Counted from the first letter of the stretch, positions 1 to 9,781 are shown. The stretch is 64,000 nt of DNA from an uncultured Desulfobacter sp. (GCF_963666145.1 NZ_OY762614.1:1784001-1848000); one strand, 5' to 3'. The notes: generated by a model not told the origin, from the sequence alone. Made by a program: numbers and translations.

Positions 1-131
1 GACATTTCCTGGGGCGCTGACCAGGACGGTTGCGGCAACATCACAATAAAAAAGAAAACAACAAGAGGCAGCAAATTAAGATTGAACCGTCTGGATGCCT
101 GTTCGATTTTTTTGGACGTAGGATGTACCAT
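1..131 (-). CDS. Partial secreted or membrane-anchored protein (N-terminus only)
   Basis: The reverse strand opens with ATG at 131, preceded by a good ribosome-binding site (GACAGGAGGGGCAAA). The first 43 residues have a basic start, then a hydrophobic stretch (LLPLVVFFFIVMLP) ending in WSA-PQEM, which looks like a Sec signal peptide with an alanine cleavage site. The gene runs off the left edge, so no function can be given. It follows the sulfotransferase gene on the same strand with a 65-base gap and may belong to the polysaccharide operon. Confidence 0.6.
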   Translation of the reverse strand, partial: MVHPTSKKIEQASRRFNLNLLPLVVFFFIVMLPQPSWSAPQEM

Positions 132-196
132 TTTGCCCCTCCTGTCAGATAAGCTGATCTAATTTAAATTTGGATCTTCACACCAAGGTTGCGTAA

Positions 197-1129
197 TTAA
201 TACAGGTACCCCGCCCTTTGGGCCGTATTTTTTACAGCCTGCTGAATCGCAATCTGTTCATCGACGCTAAGCCCTTGTTTGTATTTTGTATTCATATTCC
301 GAACATTGCCGATACGGTCAATATAGTGTTTGACGGTACGGCTGTACCCCAAACCGCATTGAGTTAATAAAGTTGTGATTGTATCAAACGGCGATGCCAC
401 AAAATTTTCATATTTTATCTCGATGAATTGTTCGGGCAAAAGTTTTTGACCCTCCAGCCATGTCCGTTCGACAACCCGCCTCCACTGAACAGCTGCCAGA
501 ACACAAGGCGATTTACCAGCGGTCTTCCACACCTGAATATCTTCGGGTAACAATCCGGTCCAGAACGGTCGTTCCCATCCGCCATTCTCTTTCCAATAGG
601 AGACCTTCATCAAAGAGGCCACCACAGCCCTTGGGTCACGCATCACATGGACAAAGACGGCATCGGGAAAAATCGTCGTTAAAAAATTGATCCGGGGAGG
701 ACCTGTCAGTTTAACGATCAGCCTTGTCCTGCCCTGGCACTTGAGCAGGGTGTGGATGTAATTGCGGACCCCTTCACAGGTACGCACAGACGGGGTGCCA
801 CCGCCCAGAAAATCCCATGTAAAATCATGGCCACATAATTGTGTCCACAGGGTATAATCCCCTTCATCGCAATAGGGTAAATATTTTCTCAACCGGGACG
901 ACACCCTTTTATCCTGGCGTTTTTTGCCCCTCAGATACCAGCCGAAATGGGGGATCTGTGTGATACGGTTTAAAAAAGACAATTTGGGAAACTGCGGGAA
1001 TCGGTGGTTATAATTAGACATCCAGCCCAGATCGTTATGGAGGGACATGATTTCCGATATGATCGATGTTCCGCTTCTGTCCATGCCAATAACAAAAATC
1101 GGCCTGTCTATTGAACTTTTCTTTAACAC
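197..1129 (-). CDS. Sulfotransferase family protein
   Basis: A 310-residue protein with the two PAPS-binding signatures of sulfotransferases. The 5'-phosphosulfate loop is at residues 12-22 (FVIGMDRSGTS) and the 3'-phosphate motif is near 161-170 (HVMRDPRAVV). By family knowledge such enzymes move sulfate from PAPS to a hydroxyl or amine; here the substrate is probably a sugar of the exopolysaccharide made by the neighbouring genes (inference). The start is GTG at 1129 with GGGAG seven bases upstream. No signal peptide is seen, so it should act in the cytoplasm. It lies 21 bases after the GT4 gene, consistent with one operon. A tyrosylprotein or lipid acceptor cannot be excluded. Confidence 0.85.
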   Translation of the reverse strand: MLKKSSIDRPIFVIGMDRSGTSIISEIMSLHNDLGWMSNYNHRFPQFPKLSFLNRITQIPHFGWYLRGKKRQDKRVSSRLRKYLPYCDEGDYTLWTQLCGHDFTWDFLGGGTPSVRTCEGVRNYIHTLLKCQGRTRLIVKLTGPPRINFLTTIFPDAVFVHVMRDPRAVVASLMKVSYWKENGGWERPFWTGLLPEDIQVWKTAGKSPCVLAAVQWRRVVERTWLEGQKLLPEQFIEIKYENFVASPFDTITTLLTQCGLGYSRTVKHYIDRIGNVRNMNTKYKQGLSVDEQIAIQQAVKNTAQRAGYLY

Positions 1130-1150
1130 CTTAATCTCCCGGGGTCTTTA

Positions 1151-2239
1151 TCAAACCGTTCCATTCCTCTGTATCAATTGCAGGTATAAATCCTCATAAT
1201 TTCTGACAGTCTGTTTAATATCATAGGCATTCAGGACGTCGGCCTGCGAACGCTGCCCCATCCCGAGCGCCTGATGCGGATTGTCCAACGCGGTTTCAAT
1301 GGCATCCGCCAACGCTTCCGGGTTGGCCGGCGGCACAACCCATCCCTTATCCGGCATCAAAAGCGCGGGTATCCCGCCCACAGCGCTGGCAATAACGGGC
1401 AGTCCGGATGCCATGGCCTCCAACAGGCTGAGCGGCAGGCCTTCATGGTGGGAGGGGATCACGAAAAGATCTCCTTTTTTCATCAGTGGTGAGATATCGC
1501 GGACGTACCCTAAAAATTCAATCCTCTCCCCAAGACCCAAGCTTTGTCTAAGATCTAAAAGCGCTGCCCTTTCAGGCCCGTCTCCGGCAATCATGCATCT
1601 GAAATTTCTTTTTTTTTCGGCCAGCAGGTGCAAGGCCTTAATGAGGATATCAAAGCCTTTTTCCTTGGATAACCGACCGGCGGCCAAAATCGTAATCGGA
1701 TCATGCATACCCTCCCGCTTTGCCCGGAACCGATCAACGTCAATGCCGTTGCGAATTAAACGCAGCCGCTTCGGTTTCCATTTCAACGCACCAGTTAGAT
1801 GCTGAATCACGCTATCCGAGACAGCCGTATTACAGCTGCTGAGCGGATATAACACTGTTTCAAAAATGACCCGCCGGATTGTTTTGGTCTTAAATGTCAT
1901 GCCATGATGGGTTCTGATCACCTTTAAACGGCGATTGCCGATGGCTGCCAGCCGCCCGTAAAACCCGGCGACAAAAAGATGGGTATGAAGGATATCTATC
2001 TTCTCCTGCCTGATCAGCCGCCTGAGCCCTGCCAAACGTAACGGTTTAGGCGCAGCCGGGACTTGAAAGACTTTGACCCCTTCGTTTTCCAGATTGTCTG
2101 CCAGTTCACCGCCCAGCCAGGTGGCCACCATGGGTTCAAACTTTTTTTTATCCGTGTATTGAACCAGATTACGGATCATGATTTCAGCGCCGCCGAAATT
2201 CATGTGGGGGGCCAGATGAAGAATGCGGATTCTATCCAT
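1151..2239 (-). CDS. Glycosyltransferase family 4 (GT4), polysaccharide cluster
   Basis: A 362-residue GT-B-fold glycosyltransferase. The N-terminus has the usual acceptor-domain start (ILHLAPHMNFGGAE). The donor domain begins near residue 185 with AAGRLSKEKGFD, and the retaining GT4 EX7E signature is in EGLPLSLLEAMASGLPVIAS at about 265-285. It probably adds one sugar to a lipid-linked exopolysaccharide repeat unit on the cytoplasmic face. The start ATG overlaps the end of the upstream glycosyltransferase gene by eight bases, indicating translational coupling. Donor and linkage cannot be told from the sequence. Confidence 0.9.
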   Translation of the reverse strand: MDRIRILHLAPHMNFGGAEIMIRNLVQYTDKKKFEPMVATWLGGELADNLENEGVKVFQVPAAPKPLRLAGLRRLIRQEKIDILHTHLFVAGFYGRLAAIGNRRLKVIRTHHGMTFKTKTIRRVIFETVLYPLSSCNTAVSDSVIQHLTGALKWKPKRLRLIRNGIDVDRFRAKREGMHDPITILAAGRLSKEKGFDILIKALHLLAEKKRNFRCMIAGDGPERAALLDLRQSLGLGERIEFLGYVRDISPLMKKGDLFVIPSHHEGLPLSLLEAMASGLPVIASAVGGIPALLMPDKGWVVPPANPEALADAIETALDNPHQALGMGQRSQADVLNAYDIKQTVRNYEDLYLQLIQRNGTV

Positions 2240-3431
2240 GATATGTTTCCATCAGGCTAATGATTCGTTCATGGCAGACTTTTCGGTCGTAATTTTTTTC
2301 AATGAATTGCCTTGTCGACATGCCAAGCTCACGCCTTAACGGTTCATCCTCACACAAGCGTTTCATGGCACCGGCCAGGGCTTTGGGGTCACAGGGTTCC
2401 ACCAGCAGGCCTGTTTTCCCATGAATCACCGCTTCAGGCACACCGCTGACCCGGGTGGATATACAGGGCAGCCCGCATGCAGAGGCCTCAAGTATGACGT
2501 TGGGGATACCGTCCCGGTCACCATGGGGCCCCACCTGGCACGGCAGAACAAACGCATGGGCCGAACGGTACAATTCTACTATTTTATTTTGACTGCACGC
2601 CTCAAGCCATTGAACGTGGTCATTGAGTTTTAAATCACGGCAAAGCTTTCGGATCGCCTTTTCCGTGTGGCCGGGGAGACCCAGAAAATTCAAGCGTACC
2701 GGCACACCATCATCGATCAGGATGCGAAGGGCAAGAAACAGGGTGTCAAATCCCTTCTGCCAGGTCATGCGGCCAATGGAAAGAAAAACAAATGGGGGGG
2801 AGGGTATTTTTCCCGGAGACATAAGCCTCACATCAACCCCATGGGAATAGACTTGAATTTTTGACTGATCAACATCCGGATAGGTCGAAGCCAGATACCG
2901 TTTGTTGTATTGGGTTGATGTTAAAAACAGTCTGCAGTGTTTGAGTATTTCATGGAGAAAGGCATTGAATTTATACAGGTCATGGGCATGCCCGGTGCAG
3001 GAAAATGGCCTGGCAAGCAATCTGGAGATAATAAACGCCGTGGTTGCCGGCATATTCGACCAATGGGCATGAAAGGATTCAATGCCCGCTTTTTTTGCCA
3101 CATATGCCGCATGAACCATCTTTGGCCAGGCAATGAACGCCTTGACCATCTCTTTTTTCTTTGATGCATGCCCTGACATGACATAGGCAAACAAACTGAT
3201 ATACTGCCCGGGATTTTTGAAAAAAAAATAGAGCTGGGTTTTAAGGTACAATCTGTAAACCGGGAAATAGTGTACTTTGGTAATCCAGTCAGGCACATCC
3301 CCTGGATTTTTAAAAAAAGCAAACAGATGATTTTCATGCCAAAGCCTCTTCATGGCATGGATATCGGCCACAACAAATGTTTCCGAAACAGACGGGAAGC
3401 GTGTAACAATATGGGCGATGGATCTCTTCAA
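2232..3431 (-). CDS. Glycosyltransferase family 4, colanic-acid-type
   Basis: A 399-residue GT-B glycosyltransferase. The start (AHIVTRFPSVSETFV) matches the style of colanic acid GT4 enzymes such as WcaL. The donor-binding core has LSIGRMTWQKGFD near 220 and the EX7E region (GIPNVILEASACGLPCIST) near 315-333. The first codon is TTG at 3431 with AAAGGG upstream. It is packed between the ligase-like gene (6-base gap) and the next GT4 gene (8-base overlap). The role is inferred as repeat-unit assembly for the exported polysaccharide. Confidence 0.9.
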   Translation of the reverse strand: MKRSIAHIVTRFPSVSETFVVADIHAMKRLWHENHLFAFFKNPGDVPDWITKVHYFPVYRLYLKTQLYFFFKNPGQYISLFAYVMSGHASKKKEMVKAFIAWPKMVHAAYVAKKAGIESFHAHWSNMPATTAFIISRLLARPFSCTGHAHDLYKFNAFLHEILKHCRLFLTSTQYNKRYLASTYPDVDQSKIQVYSHGVDVRLMSPGKIPSPPFVFLSIGRMTWQKGFDTLFLALRILIDDGVPVRLNFLGLPGHTEKAIRKLCRDLKLNDHVQWLEACSQNKIVELYRSAHAFVLPCQVGPHGDRDGIPNVILEASACGLPCISTRVSGVPEAVIHGKTGLLVEPCDPKALAGAMKRLCEDEPLRRELGMSTRQFIEKNYDRKVCHERIISLMETYHG

Positions 3432-3437
3432 TGAATG

Positions 3438-4844
3438 TTACCCTTTTAATCCGCCGGGTGTGGCAACGGATTTTATTTCCTGTTGACCGTCACTTTGATT
3501 ATCCATCGCCCGGGTCATGGCAAAAACCAGCCACAGGTATTTGGTAATCTGCAGGTGTAGAAAAAGCCCCATGGCCAGCAGTGCAACAAAGGAACACAGC
3601 AAGGCCAGCCCGAAATTAAAGTGTCCGTCAAGGCGGTCATAAATGGCCTTCTGCCTTAGGTATGTACTGATCAGAAAACCCGTAAAAAAGATGAATCCGA
3701 AAATCCCGGACTCGGTGATGACGGTCAGATACATGCTGTGGGCCATGCGGGGGACACCCAACAACGCCGGGACATCCTGATATTTGGCCATCTGGTGAAG
3801 GACAGGAAAATTACCGGGTCCGCACCCTAAAAACGCATGATCTTTGAGGATATTGGCGGCGACATTGTAATAATTGGCGCGCCGTTGAACAGAATAATCT
3901 GCCTGGCGCTGGGAGGATATAAACAGGGTTTCAAACCGCTCCACAACGGAGTCCGGTGCAAACGGCAGGGAACACAGTACCAACAAAAGCAACGCGACGA
4001 TGTGGGTGGGGGTTAACAGGTTTCGAATCTTAAACAAAAGAAACATGAAAGAGGCAATAAGCGTCAAATACGCCGATCTGGAGTATGTCAGTCCGATTCC
4101 GGTAAGTATAAGCCCCGCTGAAATCATATAAAACAACCGGAATTTGTCTTTGCGTCCCACAGCGCAGACAACGGCCCACATCAATGCAACAATTAACAGG
4201 ATGGAATAGGCATTGGGATCAATGCCCGAGGCACCGGTGATGCGGACATCGTTGACGAGCAACCCGCCGACACCCAGTTCTGAAAAAGGATTCTGCCCGT
4301 CAATATAGGCCTTTAATCCGAAAAGCACGGAAACGGCGGCACTGAAAATCACGGCTTTTTGTGTCCAGTCCGGCCACGGATCTTTTGCGAGCGCTCTGCT
4401 GAACAGATAATACATGGCCCACATGCTGATATAGCGCCTCATGGTGTCAAGGGCCTGCAACCGGTTAACGGCGGTGATCACCAGAATACAATTGAACAGC
4501 GCATAAAACAAAAGCCATTTGTCCATGGCATTCAGCGGCATTGAAGGTTCATCACCAAGCAGTCTGTCTCCCACGAAAAGAATAAAGACAAAGGGAAACA
4601 ATAGTTTAAACAGGGTAGTTGAATGATCAGCCCCGGGGATCACCGCAAACACATCCATGGGAATCAGGCAGATCAAAAACAGCAGAATGATTTGATACCC
4701 TTTGCCCAGTTTACGAAGGGGTAATACCAACAGAACAAAAAAAGGAAGTGCCACCACCATGGTGGGCGCAGCGCCCATGATGACATTTGCCAGGATAAGG
4801 CCCAGCCCCCCCGCAACCCCTAATATGATTGACAGCCAGAGCAT
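3438..4844 (-). CDS. O-antigen ligase/polymerase family membrane protein
   Basis: A 468-residue protein with about twelve hydrophobic segments and a large loop carrying the Wzy_C-type signature around GCGPGNFPVLHQM (residues about 335-347). Family members polymerise or ligate lipid-linked polysaccharides on the periplasmic side of the inner membrane. Its ATG follows the deacetylase stop codon directly (TGAATG), so the two are translationally coupled. No separate Wzy is present in the window, so this is the best candidate for the polymerase of the cluster. Polymerase versus ligase cannot be decided from sequence. Confidence 0.82.
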   Translation of the reverse strand: MLWLSIILGVAGGLGLILANVIMGAAPTMVVALPFFVLLVLPLRKLGKGYQIILLFLICLIPMDVFAVIPGADHSTTLFKLLFPFVFILFVGDRLLGDEPSMPLNAMDKWLLFYALFNCILVITAVNRLQALDTMRRYISMWAMYYLFSRALAKDPWPDWTQKAVIFSAAVSVLFGLKAYIDGQNPFSELGVGGLLVNDVRITGASGIDPNAYSILLIVALMWAVVCAVGRKDKFRLFYMISAGLILTGIGLTYSRSAYLTLIASFMFLLFKIRNLLTPTHIVALLLLVLCSLPFAPDSVVERFETLFISSQRQADYSVQRRANYYNVAANILKDHAFLGCGPGNFPVLHQMAKYQDVPALLGVPRMAHSMYLTVITESGIFGFIFFTGFLISTYLRQKAIYDRLDGHFNFGLALLCSFVALLAMGLFLHLQITKYLWLVFAMTRAMDNQSDGQQEIKSVATPGGLKG

Positions 4845-6131
4845 TCAGGCCTTTGCATACCTTAGGACAAGGGGATGGGTTATCTTTTGCAATAGGTACA
4901 ATACCGGCCAGAAAATATAGCACCCTTTAAAGGTCCACACCTCCAGCAGTACCCGGGCAACGTCCAGGGCCGGATACCCTGTACCGACAATGGAGATCCG
5001 TTCAACCTGGGTGGGGGCCCCGCTGTTGTTATGATGTCCGGGGGAGCGGGTCGTGCTCAGATACCCGGAGTTCAAGGCCATTTTTTCAACAATGGCATTT
5101 GATTTGTCCCGGGGCCATACAAGGTGCCGAACCGGTTTGCCCGTCAGTCCTTCCAGAATTTCCCTACTTTGAACCAGTTCAGATTTCCATCTTTTCTCTG
5201 CATGGTCCCGGGACTCTAAGGTACCGATCTTTTGATTGGTTTCTTTATACTGCCTGACGATGTTCTTCAGTATCTGTTCCCAGTCAGATTGGTCAAAAAA
5301 GCCTGGGCTGGCGGCCGCCTCAACCAGAAGGTTTATTAATTGGGGATCTGGATAAAAGATTCGATCAGATAATGCCTCGCCAAAGGGGAATAAAGGATAG
5401 CCGGACGGCAGTGTCACCTCATGTTTGAACCATTCTGGTTTCAGATCCGGGTTGAAATGGCAGAAAAGTGTATGAGGTGTTTTATGGGGCGTCACAAACC
5501 CGATCACCTGATCCGAAACAAATATATGATCGTGGCTGGTGCCATGGCTTTGAATATCCACCAGACCGCTTTTCTGAAGGGCCGTAATCTCTGCCGGTCC
5601 CAGATAGCCTTTCCAGTTCAGTTCGGAGGGTTTCGCATGGGGCATTCTTGGGCGCAGTGTTTCATATTTATCAATCCAGTCGGTGGAGACAAAAACGGTG
5701 GATTTCATATGATATTTTCTAAGCACATGAAACGCCCCCACCCAGTTATCCAGATATCCGTCGTCAAAGGCGATGGATATTTTTTTGCCGGCACTGCCGT
5801 CTTTGTTTTTACGGATGTTATATAACTCATCAAAAAAGATGCCCTTATACCCGAGCTTTGACAGCCACTTGATCTGTGCCGAAAACGTTTTCACCGAAAC
5901 AACAATACTGGGGTCGCGTATCCAGTCACCATCATTGGAAATACTGTGAAAAACAATGACCGGAATACGGTTTGAGTCCCAGGCCTGGAGCGTGACAATC
6001 CCAAGCATGGAGAGCACTGCAATCTTGATCCCTTCGGTTACCGGCAAAACAAGGACAACGGTGCATCCCAAGGCAAATAACACCCATCGAAATGTCCGTT
6101 CAAATCTGCGCCGATTCCAAGCCTTAGACAT
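4845..6131 (-). CDS. Membrane-anchored polysaccharide deacetylase (NodB family, CE4)
   Basis: A 428-residue protein with two hydrophobic segments near residues 14-48, followed by a NodB-like domain. Motif 1 is SIAFDDGYLDN (near 118-128), giving the catalytic and metal Asp pair. Motif 2 is SHGTSHDH (near 197-204), giving the HxxxH metal ligands. Such enzymes remove N- or O-acetyl groups from sugar polymers with a divalent metal. The insert between the motif 2 region and the C-terminus (about 120 residues) is longer than in minimal CE4 enzymes. The C-terminus is again hydrophobic. Its place between chain-length and ligase genes suggests it modifies the polymer during export. Confidence 0.85.
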   Translation of the reverse strand: MSKAWNRRRFERTFRWVLFALGCTVVLVLPVTEGIKIAVLSMLGIVTLQAWDSNRIPVIVFHSISNDGDWIRDPSIVVSVKTFSAQIKWLSKLGYKGIFFDELYNIRKNKDGSAGKKISIAFDDGYLDNWVGAFHVLRKYHMKSTVFVSTDWIDKYETLRPRMPHAKPSELNWKGYLGPAEITALQKSGLVDIQSHGTSHDHIFVSDQVIGFVTPHKTPHTLFCHFNPDLKPEWFKHEVTLPSGYPLFPFGEALSDRIFYPDPQLINLLVEAAASPGFFDQSDWEQILKNIVRQYKETNQKIGTLESRDHAEKRWKSELVQSREILEGLTGKPVRHLVWPRDKSNAIVEKMALNSGYLSTTRSPGHHNNSGAPTQVERISIVGTGYPALDVARVLLEVWTFKGCYIFWPVLYLLQKITHPLVLRYAKA

Positions 6132-6133
6132 GG

Positions 6134-7696
6134 CTATTTAAGCCCGGGCATATGTTTTGTGCGTGAATCCGAAGATTTTATTTGAGGCCCCTTTACTGCA
6201 CCTGAAGGAATCTGCAGGTCCGGCTTTGGGGTATCTGCCAGAAAACTTGCAAGAACCGGCAGCCCCGTCACCTTTTCTATATGTTTTGGCAATTTAAAAG
6301 AGTCATCCATCATTTCCAGTAAGACGGCTGTACAGATTCCTAAAAAAAGACCGACAAAAAGCGATAGAATCAAAAGAATCGGGCGTTGGGGAAAAAGAGG
6401 TTTCGCCGCCACATAAGGCGGGGTTAAAACAGCGACATTTGAAAAGGTCTCATCCCTGAGTTCAAGACTGATCCGGGTTTCATGATTTTTGGTTTCATAC
6501 AGGTTGGCATTTTCCTTTAAAACTTCAGCTTTCTCCTGCAGTATTGTGATCTGTGTTTCAGCCTTATCGATCTTGAGCAGTTGATCTATAATACCCCGGC
6601 GCTTTTGTTTGAGCAGCGCCAAGCGGTGTTTCTTTGAATCAAGCTGCTGCCTGGCGGACAAGGTAAGATTTTTCCTGATATTCCCGGACAGCTCTAATAT
6701 TTCCTTGTCGATCCGCTTGAGGTTCAAGCTGTTTGAATCAAAATATTTTAACGCAGCAGCACGTTCGGTTATGGCCCGGCTCAAACTTTCCCGCAGGGTC
6801 TTCAGGGATTCGTTGGGCACTTCCTGAAACGGTTCTGCCGGCAGGAGGTCAACAACATTCATATGTTCCAGCTGGCTTAAATAATTTTTCAAGCCGCTGA
6901 TATCGACTTCAAGGGTGCTGATCTGCCCTCTTAAATCATTTGCCTCCTGCTGTAGTTCCGCCATCTCCTGCTGGGAATTGACAACCCGGGATTTTTCTTT
7001 AACCGCCGAAAGCTGCTGGTTGATCTGAATCAGTTCGTTAAAATAGTTGTCTGCCTGCCGCTTAAAAAAATCCGGCGCACTGGTCGCCATCCAGAGCTCT
7101 TGGCGGATGTTCATATATGCGTCCAGATATGTTTGCAATGCATCCTTTAAAAACGCGGGGTTTGAATGCATCATTTCAACTTCAATGACATGGGAGCCAA
7201 TGACGGGGGTGACTACAACGGATTCATGAAGCGCATCAATCAGGGGGTCGCTTATATCCGGCGTATCCTGAACGCCCAGAACATGTTTTATGGTCGCCGT
7301 TAATTGACCAAAAATTTTTTTGATCGCCGAATCTTCGGAGAGCGATAACCGAATCCAGCCAAAATATGCATCAGGATATTTTTCTTTGATCTTAGACAAT
7401 GCCTGGCTGGACAATTTTAGACTGTTTAAAAGCCGTTCTTCATCTGCAGCCATGTCGGTCACCTGGCTTTTAACCCTGTAGTCCTGGCCGGGCTGAATCA
7501 TCTGGGCATCCTGTTCGCTGCCCCGCATGATGATTGAAAAATGGCCCACAAAAAGCGGCGGCAGGATAAAGGTGAACACCAGGGTGATGATCACGGTGGC
7601 AATGGTTGTCCATACCAGCAGTTTCCATCTTAAAAAAATGATAATCAATATATCCTGGAACCATTCTGAAACACTGGCTGAATTTTTCTTTGGCAT
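6134..7696 (-). CDS. Wzz/GumC-type polysaccharide co-polymerase (chain-length determinant)
   Basis: A 520-residue protein with a transmembrane segment near residues 28-52, a long periplasmic region rich in coiled coil (about 200-410), and a second membrane segment near 445-468. The second segment follows a proline-rich stretch (AAKPLFPQRP) typical of polysaccharide co-polymerases. The C-terminal tail ends soon after and has no Walker motifs, so it is not a fused BY-kinase of the Wzc type. It should control chain length and couple polymerisation to export with the Wza-like protein encoded just upstream. Confidence 0.88.
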   Translation of the reverse strand: MPKKNSASVSEWFQDILIIIFLRWKLLVWTTIATVIITLVFTFILPPLFVGHFSIIMRGSEQDAQMIQPGQDYRVKSQVTDMAADEERLLNSLKLSSQALSKIKEKYPDAYFGWIRLSLSEDSAIKKIFGQLTATIKHVLGVQDTPDISDPLIDALHESVVVTPVIGSHVIEVEMMHSNPAFLKDALQTYLDAYMNIRQELWMATSAPDFFKRQADNYFNELIQINQQLSAVKEKSRVVNSQQEMAELQQEANDLRGQISTLEVDISGLKNYLSQLEHMNVVDLLPAEPFQEVPNESLKTLRESLSRAITERAAALKYFDSNSLNLKRIDKEILELSGNIRKNLTLSARQQLDSKKHRLALLKQKRRGIIDQLLKIDKAETQITILQEKAEVLKENANLYETKNHETRISLELRDETFSNVAVLTPPYVAAKPLFPQRPILLILSLFVGLFLGICTAVLLEMMDDSFKLPKHIEKVTGLPVLASFLADTPKPDLQIPSGAVKGPQIKSSDSRTKHMPGLK

Positions 7697-7780
7697 GTTA
7701 GTTAGGTCTCTTTATTAATGAACTCAATCCGCGCTAATTGTCCGGGGTAAACATCAAAATCAATTATGTGTCCTTTAACA

Positions 7781-8797
7781 TCAGTCGTCATTTTCCAGGT
7801 CCCAGCCTCTGATATTATAGCTGATGCCCTTAAACATGAGGGTCTGGGAAACCAACCCCATGATGTGGGCAATATTCGACAGATTGGATTTGGGCACATA
7901 CAGGATATCTCCGGGTTCGGCCAAATTAATTCCCGTTGTGTTGCTGCCCTTTAAAAAATTTAAGTTGGCATGATACGCACTCATGACATTATCCCTTATA
8001 CGCAGGTGAACGGCCTTGGCAGGGACTGAATCGCTGGTGGTGCCGCCGGCCATGGCCAGAAGCTGAAGGGTAGTAATGGTCTCGTTTGTCGTATAAATAC
8101 CCGGATTGCGGACCTCGCCAAGCACATAATAATAACTGGACGCCTGTGACTGCAGATTGATACTGACCTGAACATTGTTAAAATGCTGTTTATAGGCATC
8201 ATTGACATCCGCAGTAAAGTCGTGAAGGTTTTTCCCTGCGGCCTGAATTTCTCCGATGCCTGACAGTGACACTTTTCCGTCTTTCCTTATCCGCATGGAT
8301 TGTGTCTGCCCCGCACTGGATGAACTGGTGGCATTTTTAAGTTCTTCGGCGTTTTTTCCATATGCCGTCAACTCAAGGAACAACTCCGGTTCCCATAAAA
8401 TCCCCGCATATCCGTCCTTTATCGCCTGGGTCGCTTCTGCCAGGGTTTTGCCCGCGATGGAAAAACTGCCGATATATGGAAGAAAAACCCTGCCGTCCGG
8501 CGTGACCGTCTGGGTTGTATTCAGGTTCGGTAAAGAGGTGTATTTTACGGAAATGGTATCGGAAATCTGCAGCCGGTAAGCGGTTTGCTGAAACTGGTAG
8601 GCGAAATTATAGGAAACAGTGATGACATCGTCCACATGCAACGATTTTATTCTATTTTCTTGGGTTGATACACCGTCTGAAGCATTTAAAGGCAGGACCT
8701 GGATATTTTCCGGTGGAATTTGATTTTTACTGCTGCAACCGAACACCCCGGAGAAAAGAGCAAGCACAGCAAAGAATAAAACGAATCTACGTTGCAT
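7781..8797 (-). CDS. Wza-like outer-membrane polysaccharide export lipoprotein
   Basis: A 338-residue protein with a lipoprotein signal peptide; the lipobox FSGVFGC puts the lipidated Cys at residue 21. A Poly_export domain starts near residue 75 (YRLQISDTISV...). SLBB-type beta-grasp repeats follow (VTPDGRVFLPYIG, IRKDGKVSLSGIG, YVLGEVRNPGIY). These proteins form the outer-membrane channel for capsule or exopolysaccharide. The gene heads the tightly packed part of the operon; a 177-base gap with a hairpin separates it from the sugar transferase. Confidence 0.88.
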   Translation of the reverse strand: MQRRFVLFFAVLALFSGVFGCSSKNQIPPENIQVLPLNASDGVSTQENRIKSLHVDDVITVSYNFAYQFQQTAYRLQISDTISVKYTSLPNLNTTQTVTPDGRVFLPYIGSFSIAGKTLAEATQAIKDGYAGILWEPELFLELTAYGKNAEELKNATSSSSAGQTQSMRIRKDGKVSLSGIGEIQAAGKNLHDFTADVNDAYKQHFNNVQVSINLQSQASSYYYVLGEVRNPGIYTTNETITTLQLLAMAGGTTSDSVPAKAVHLRIRDNVMSAYHANLNFLKGSNTTGINLAEPGDILYVPKSNLSNIAHIMGLVSQTLMFKGISYNIRGWDLENDD

Positions 8798-8944
8798 ATT
8801 TTATAAAACCTTTAGAGAGAATTAACTAATACCGAACGACTCATTTATCAGACCTACTTATTTCATTGAGTTTATCAATGTCAAGCTTAAAAATTCGGCT
8901 GCATAAAATATACTTAGGGTATTATTTTTTTCTTAGTCTATAAA

Positions 8945-8966
8945 ATTGTTATTTATCAATAACAAT
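8945..8966 (-). terminator. AT-rich hairpin after the sugar transferase gene
   Basis: Perfect 9-base arms (ATTGTTATT / AATAACAAT) around a TATC loop, 9 bases past the sugar transferase stop, followed on the reverse strand by a short T-rich stretch. It could be a weak rho-independent terminator or attenuator that separates the initiating transferase from the wza-led operon. The low GC content of the stem makes this tentative. Confidence 0.4.
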
Positions 8967-8974
8967 ATTTTTTA

Positions 8975-9781
8975 TCAGTATGCGCCTTTGTGATTAAGGA
9001 CGACAAAAATAGTCTTAAAAAGTATTTTTAAATCAAAAAGCGGACTTTGTTGTTGAATGTAATAAGCATCCATCAGAACCCGATCACCAAAATCCACATC
9101 ACCTCTTCCCATAACCTGCCAGTAACCGGTTATGCCCGGCGGCACAACAAGCCTGGCAAGGTCTGACGGGGCGTATACATCCGTATTGAATGATGTTGGT
9201 CTTGGGCCGACCAGCCTCATATCACCCTTGACAACATTAAGAAGGTTCGGCAGTTCATCCAGGCTGCATTTGCGCAGAAATCTGCCGACCCCGGTGATGC
9301 GGGGATCATCGGTCGCTTTAAAATCCGGAGAATCCGAAGCATGCAGGTTCAGATGCATCACACCGAGTTTCAATCTATCAGCGCCGTTAACCATTGTCCT
9401 GAATTTGACCATCCGAAACCGTCGCCCCAGATACCCGGTCCTTTCCTGAAGGAAAAATATGGGGCCCGGACTGTTCAGTTTTATCACCAATGCAATCAGA
9501 CACAACAGCGGCGCAAAAAAAACAAGCAGGCATAAAGCCAGAAAAGAATCAATACATCGTTTTGTGTACGACAGTGCCCAGGGCCTTCCATGGTCGCTGT
9601 CAAAAAACCACCCTTTGCGGGGTACGCTTTGGATGTGCTCGTTAATTAATGCCCTTGTGTTATTGGGCTGTCTTTTATTGATAAAAAACAGCTCTTTATC
9701 AGTAAACAGCCCGCCGACCTTTAGCGATCTTACATTTCTTCGAAAATACTTTTCGACGATAGCCGATCTCACGGCAAACAT
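8975..9781 (-). CDS. Undecaprenyl-phosphate sugar transferase (initiating glycosyl-1-phosphate transferase)
   Basis: A 268-residue member of the bacterial sugar transferase family (PglC/WbaP C-terminal type). After about 70 non-conserved residues comes YTKRCIDSFLAL with one membrane segment (about 76-100). The catalytic region has SPGPIFFLQERTG and KFRTMV, and further on CSLDELPNLLNVVKGDM and LVGPRP. It should transfer a sugar-1-phosphate from a nucleotide sugar to undecaprenyl phosphate and so start repeat-unit synthesis. ATG at 9781 is preceded by AAAAGGAG. It is transcribed first, ahead of wza. Confidence 0.9.
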   Translation of the reverse strand: MFAVRSAIVEKYFRRNVRSLKVGGLFTDKELFFINKRQPNNTRALINEHIQSVPRKGWFFDSDHGRPWALSYTKRCIDSFLALCLLVFFAPLLCLIALVIKLNSPGPIFFLQERTGYLGRRFRMVKFRTMVNGADRLKLGVMHLNLHASDSPDFKATDDPRITGVGRFLRKCSLDELPNLLNVVKGDMRLVGPRPTSFNTDVYAPSDLARLVVPPGITGYWQVMGRGDVDFGDRVLMDAYYIQQQSPLFDLKILFKTIFVVLNHKGAY

